A stretch of DNA of 64,000 nucleotides from Paenibacillus arenosi. Its GTDB lineage: Bacteria > Bacillota > Bacilli > Paenibacillales > Paenibacillaceae. Under the pieces are notes generated by a model, which was given only the letters and a program-made list of their open reading frames with translations, did not search any database and had not been told where the DNA came from. Shown in pieces: positions 61,707 through 64,000 of this stretch. Numbering within the stretch: the stretch's first letter is position 1; every line of letters starts with the position of its first letter. The translations under genes were made by a program, and so were the position numbers. The stretch spans positions 248,001 to 312,000 of the forward strand of contig NZ_JACYTN010000003.1 in assembly GCF_014841135.1 (NCBI RefSeq), given 5' to 3'.

Positions 61707-62848
61707 GTTACCAATATGAAGCTAACGGCCGTAGTGAGCAACCGTTTGCGATTAAGGATATCAGCTTCGAATGGGAGCAAGGACAGTTTTATGCCATTCT
61801 AGGTTCGGCCGGCTCCGGCAAGTCGACCTTGCTACAGCACGTAAACGGTATTTTCCAGCCGACCACGGGAAGACTCCGTGTGCTGGATGTGACGTTTGAG
61901 GCTGGGATAAAGCAAAAAGGGCTAAAGCCGCTGCGCAAACGAGTCGGGCTCGTCTTTCAATTCCCGGAGCAGCAGCTGTTCGCAGATACAGTGGAGCAGG
62001 ATCTTATGTTTGGCCCTTTACAGTTTGGCATGTCTGAGCAGGAGGCACGTCAAGCGGCTCTTGAGGCGCTGCGCACGGTGGGACTGCCTGAAGCTGTGCT
62101 CACGATGAATCCCTTCCAGCTCAGCGGCGGACAGATGCGCAAGGCGGCCATTGCAGCCGTGCTGGCATCCAATCCAGATTTGCTCGTGCTGGATGAGCCG
62201 ACAGCTACACTCGATCCAATCAGTAGAATCGAGCTGCTTGATCTCTTGCATCGACTCACGATCGAGCAAGGCAAGACAGTTGCGGTCGTTACGCATCGGC
62301 TGGATGAAGTGTTGCCTGTTGCGAGCCACTATATGTTAATGCAAGCTGGTCGACTTGTGTTTCAGGGCATCCGCACTGAGCTGCTAGCCCAGCCTTTGCA
62401 GCTGCAAGACGCGGGGATCGTCCTGCCAGCCGCATTGAGGCTAGGGCAGCTAATAGGCGAGCGATGTAGAGAGCAATTGGATGTGTCAGGGGAAAAGCAC
62501 TCTACAGGATGGAAACGCGCCCTAGCAGCAGAAAAAGTCGCAAGGCAGACTACTGAACGAAGCAGTGAGCATGGTGTTGGAGCAGATCAGTCGATATTTC
62601 TGCTGGCTACACAGGCGGAAGCATTGCCACTTACCGCCAAGGAATGGGCCGAGCGATTGATCCATTTACGTCAGCAGGAACTAGGTAGTGGGCGGGGTGT
62701 GGTCGATGAGGATAGCGGCGTGAATCCATACGAACAGCAGCTCGAACAATCAGCAGACCAAGGAGCAAATGTTTATTACGCGGTAACGGGGGGAAGTGAA
62801 AGTGCGCATCATGCTACACATCTTCCTAGAGGAGAGGAAGAACGATGA
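61679..62848 (+). CDS. ecfA2: ECF transporter ATPase EcfA2 with a long C-terminal extension
   Basis: 389 residues, about 100 more than usual EcfA2. Walker A GSAGSGKST (42-50), Q-loop FQFPEQQLFADTV, signature LSGGQMRKAAIAA and Walker B LLVLDEPTATLDP are intact. The extra C-terminal part, from about 265, is hydrophilic, rich in Glu, Gln, Ser and His, and looks disordered or lightly structured; no domain was recognised. The end overlaps the EcfT start (ATGATGA). The extension has no obvious role and may be specific to this operon. Confidence 0.9.
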   Translation: MAIVSSEKLSYQYEANGRSEQPFAIKDISFEWEQGQFYAILGSAGSGKSTLLQHVNGIFQPTTGRLRVLDVTFEAGIKQKGLKPLRKRVGLVFQFPEQQLFADTVEQDLMFGPLQFGMSEQEARQAALEALRTVGLPEAVLTMNPFQLSGGQMRKAAIAAVLASNPDLLVLDEPTATLDPISRIELLDLLHRLTIEQGKTVAVVTHRLDEVLPVASHYMLMQAGRLVFQGIRTELLAQPLQLQDAGIVLPAALRLGQLIGERCREQLDVSGEKHSTGWKRALAAEKVARQTTERSSEHGVGADQSIFLLATQAEALPLTAKEWAERLIHLRQQELGSGRGVVDEDSGVNPYEQQLEQSADQGANVYYAVTGGSESAHHATHLPRGEEER

Positions 62849-63642
62849 TGAAGTCATCTAAGCTGGTGATGGGCCGCTATGTAGAGGCTTCATCATGGGT
62901 ACATCGATTAGATCCACGTGCGAAGTTAGTAGCGATGCTGCTGTTTCTAGCCACTGTTATTAGCGCTCATTCCATCGTAGAACTAAGTACGATAAGCGTA
63001 ATCGCATTGCTTATTTTAGTAAGCTCGGGCATTCCGTTATCCCGCTATGGTCGGGCTTCCAAGCCGCTATGGCCGCTTATGTTCTTTATGTTTTTGTTCT
63101 ATGCGCTGTTTGAGCAGGGTGGCAGCGTATGGTTTGAAATAGGTAGCTTCCACGTTAGTAGCGAGGGTGTATTACTAGGGCTATCAGCCGTATGGCGCAT
63201 GCTGCTGCTGGTGTGCTTTACGTCGATTCTAACCTTTACGACGACACCGATAGAATTGAATCTTGGCCTTGAGGCAGTATTGAAGCCGCTTAAGCTTATC
63301 GGTGTTTCTCCACAGCAGTGGACGATGATGATTACGATCGCGTTGCGGTTTATCCCGACGATATTTGAGGAAGCGGATCGTATATTGAAGGCCCAAGCAT
63401 CCCGTGGAGCAGATATTAACGATTTGAAGTTAGCGGCAAAAGGGAAAATGCTGTTGACCCTGCTCGTTCCGATTATTGTAGGGGCTTTTCGCAGAGCGGA
63501 AGACTTAGTGCAGGCGATGGAGTCGAGGGGATATGTGCTGGATCGAGCACGGACTTCACTTCGTATGTTGAAGTGGCGGCGAGTCGATTCGCTGTTTCTA
63601 ATCGGCTTTGGAGTCATGCTTGTCTTCACTTTTGTGATGTAG
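62845..63642 (+). CDS. ecfT: ECF transporter membrane coupling protein EcfT
   Basis: 265 residues with about five helices. The coupling helices carry the A-R-G signatures AQASRGADI and AMESRGYV that contact EcfA1 and EcfA2. N-terminal WVHRLDPRAKLVAMLLFL is typical of EcfT. Tandem ATG codons at 62845 and 62848 follow AGAGGAAG. Last gene of the operon. A non-coding gap of 157 bases separates it from the U32 gene. Confidence 0.93.
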   Translation: MMKSSKLVMGRYVEASSWVHRLDPRAKLVAMLLFLATVISAHSIVELSTISVIALLILVSSGIPLSRYGRASKPLWPLMFFMFLFYALFEQGGSVWFEIGSFHVSSEGVLLGLSAVWRMLLLVCFTSILTFTTTPIELNLGLEAVLKPLKLIGVSPQQWTMMITIALRFIPTIFEEADRILKAQASRGADINDLKLAAKGKMLLTLLVPIIVGAFRRAEDLVQAMESRGYVLDRARTSLRMLKWRRVDSLFLIGFGVMLVFTFVM

Positions 63643-63758
63643 ATCAAGCTGCAATTCGTTCCATGTGAATAATAGAGGTGAGCGTTAGAGATTTAGCTGA
63701 ACATGTTACTCATTATGTAGGTTCAAACTCTAACAGTATGCATAAATAGTAATTAATT

Positions 63759-63774
63759 TGTGAAAATGTTCACG
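63759..63774 (+). promoter_or_regulatory. FNR-like box upstream of the U32 gene
   Basis: TGTGAAAATGTTCACG matches TGTGA-N6-TCAC with one end mismatch. It lies 26 bases before the ATG, too close for the class II geometry seen at the other two sites; it would overlap or follow the transcript start. Confidence 0.5.
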
Positions 63775-63799
63775 TTAATGAGGATGGGGAGGAACGATT

Positions 63800-64000
63800 A
63801 TGGCTAGATATTTCAACGGTAAAGAGATAGAGTTGTTGGCTCCTGCGGGAACGTTTCCTATTTTCCAAGAGGTTATTGATATGAATTGTGATGCGGTGTA
63901 CTTCGGTGGACCGTCGCTCAATATGCGGATGATGCGCAAAGGGTACAATTTATCCTATGATGAAGTTCGAGAAGCTATTCAAATGGCACATGACCGAGGC
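63800..64000 (+). CDS. U32 family peptidase-like protein, 3' end cut by window edge
   Basis: The first 67 residues of a U32 family protein: MARYFNGKEIELLAPAGTF, DMNCDAVYFGGPSLNMRM and YDEVREAIQMAHDRG. The LLAPAG start is diagnostic of U32 peptidases and of UbiU/RlhA-like relatives, which are iron-sulfur proteins with oxygen-independent hydroxylation roles. GGGGAGGAACGATT precedes the ATG. An FNR-like box lies upstream. Function cannot be fixed because most of the gene lies beyond the window. Confidence 0.85.
   Translation, partial: MARYFNGKEIELLAPAGTFPIFQEVIDMNCDAVYFGGPSLNMRMMRKGYNLSYDEVREAIQMAHDRG

Noticed and set aside
1-64000. CRISPR arrays, tRNA, rRNA, phage or transposase genes
   Set aside because: None could be supported; the repeats seen are dispersed or inverted and have no spacer periodicity.

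Overview
The window looks like the chromosome of a Paenibacillus-type Gram-positive spore-former. The evidence is moderate GC, strong GGAGG-type ribosome binding sites, T-box and purine riboswitch leaders, lipoprotein signal peptides, ComQ/ComP, an ECF-type ABC transporter, PurR-type and Fur-type operators, and no outer-membrane partners for its RND pump. No phage, integrase, transposase, CRISPR array, tRNA or rRNA was seen. Species cannot be fixed from the sequence alone.

Layout. 1-1.25 kb: 3' truncated adenine deaminase (minus) behind a guanine-type purine riboswitch. 1.5-9 kb: MASE4-PAS-GGDEF diguanylate cyclase; a TetR repressor divergent from an RND exporter; a secreted lysine-rich protein. 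9.2-18 kb: WYL regulator, AlkZ-related protein, toroid protein, LysE exporter divergent from a MocR regulator broken by an in-frame amber codon, purine permease, and a chemoreceptor with a sigma-D-like promoter. 17.9-25 kb: T-box-controlled divergent seryl-tRNA synthetase, a repeat and long-hairpin cluster, Fur-controlled heme monooxygenase, amino acid permease, two-component system, membrane protein. 25-29.3 kb: ssuADCB sulfonate operon with a short attenuator leader. 29.4-42.4 kb: S9 peptidase, HrpB helicase, APH-like kinase with a possible attenuator leader, MBL hydrolase, two MFS carriers, YjiH protein. Two copies of a roughly 180-bp intergenic repeat lie here in opposite orientation.

42.4-48.8 kb is more accessory in character. 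It holds an eroded ABC/LytTR-like pseudogene, an FAD oxidoreductase with both a PurR operator and a purine riboswitch wired as an ON switch, a secreted protein resembling ETX/MTX2 pore formers, a small lipoprotein, and two tandem Ser/Thr/Gly-rich paralogues ending in WWE.

48.9-64 kb carries an anaerobic and quorum-sensing cluster. An FNT formate/nitrite channel and a lipoprotein fumarate-reductase-type flavoprotein have almost identical FNR-dependent promoters, with the box centred about -41.5. With the flavoprotein come an FMN-binding lipoprotein bearing a TGAT flavinylation motif, a Dcu-type C4-dicarboxylate carrier, the flavin transferase ApbE, and an operon of NusG-II protein, Gx transporter protein and EcfA1-EcfA2-EcfT. 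Together these suggest a flavinylated extracytosolic electron-transfer route to fumarate or a similar acceptor. Between the FNT channel and the flavoprotein sit comQ and comP without a recognisable comX or comA.

The best candidates for new biology are the flavinylated reductase locus, the dual-regulated oxidoreductase with its unusual aptamer, the comQ-comP pair lacking a pheromone gene, the WWE paralogues and the dispersed repeats.
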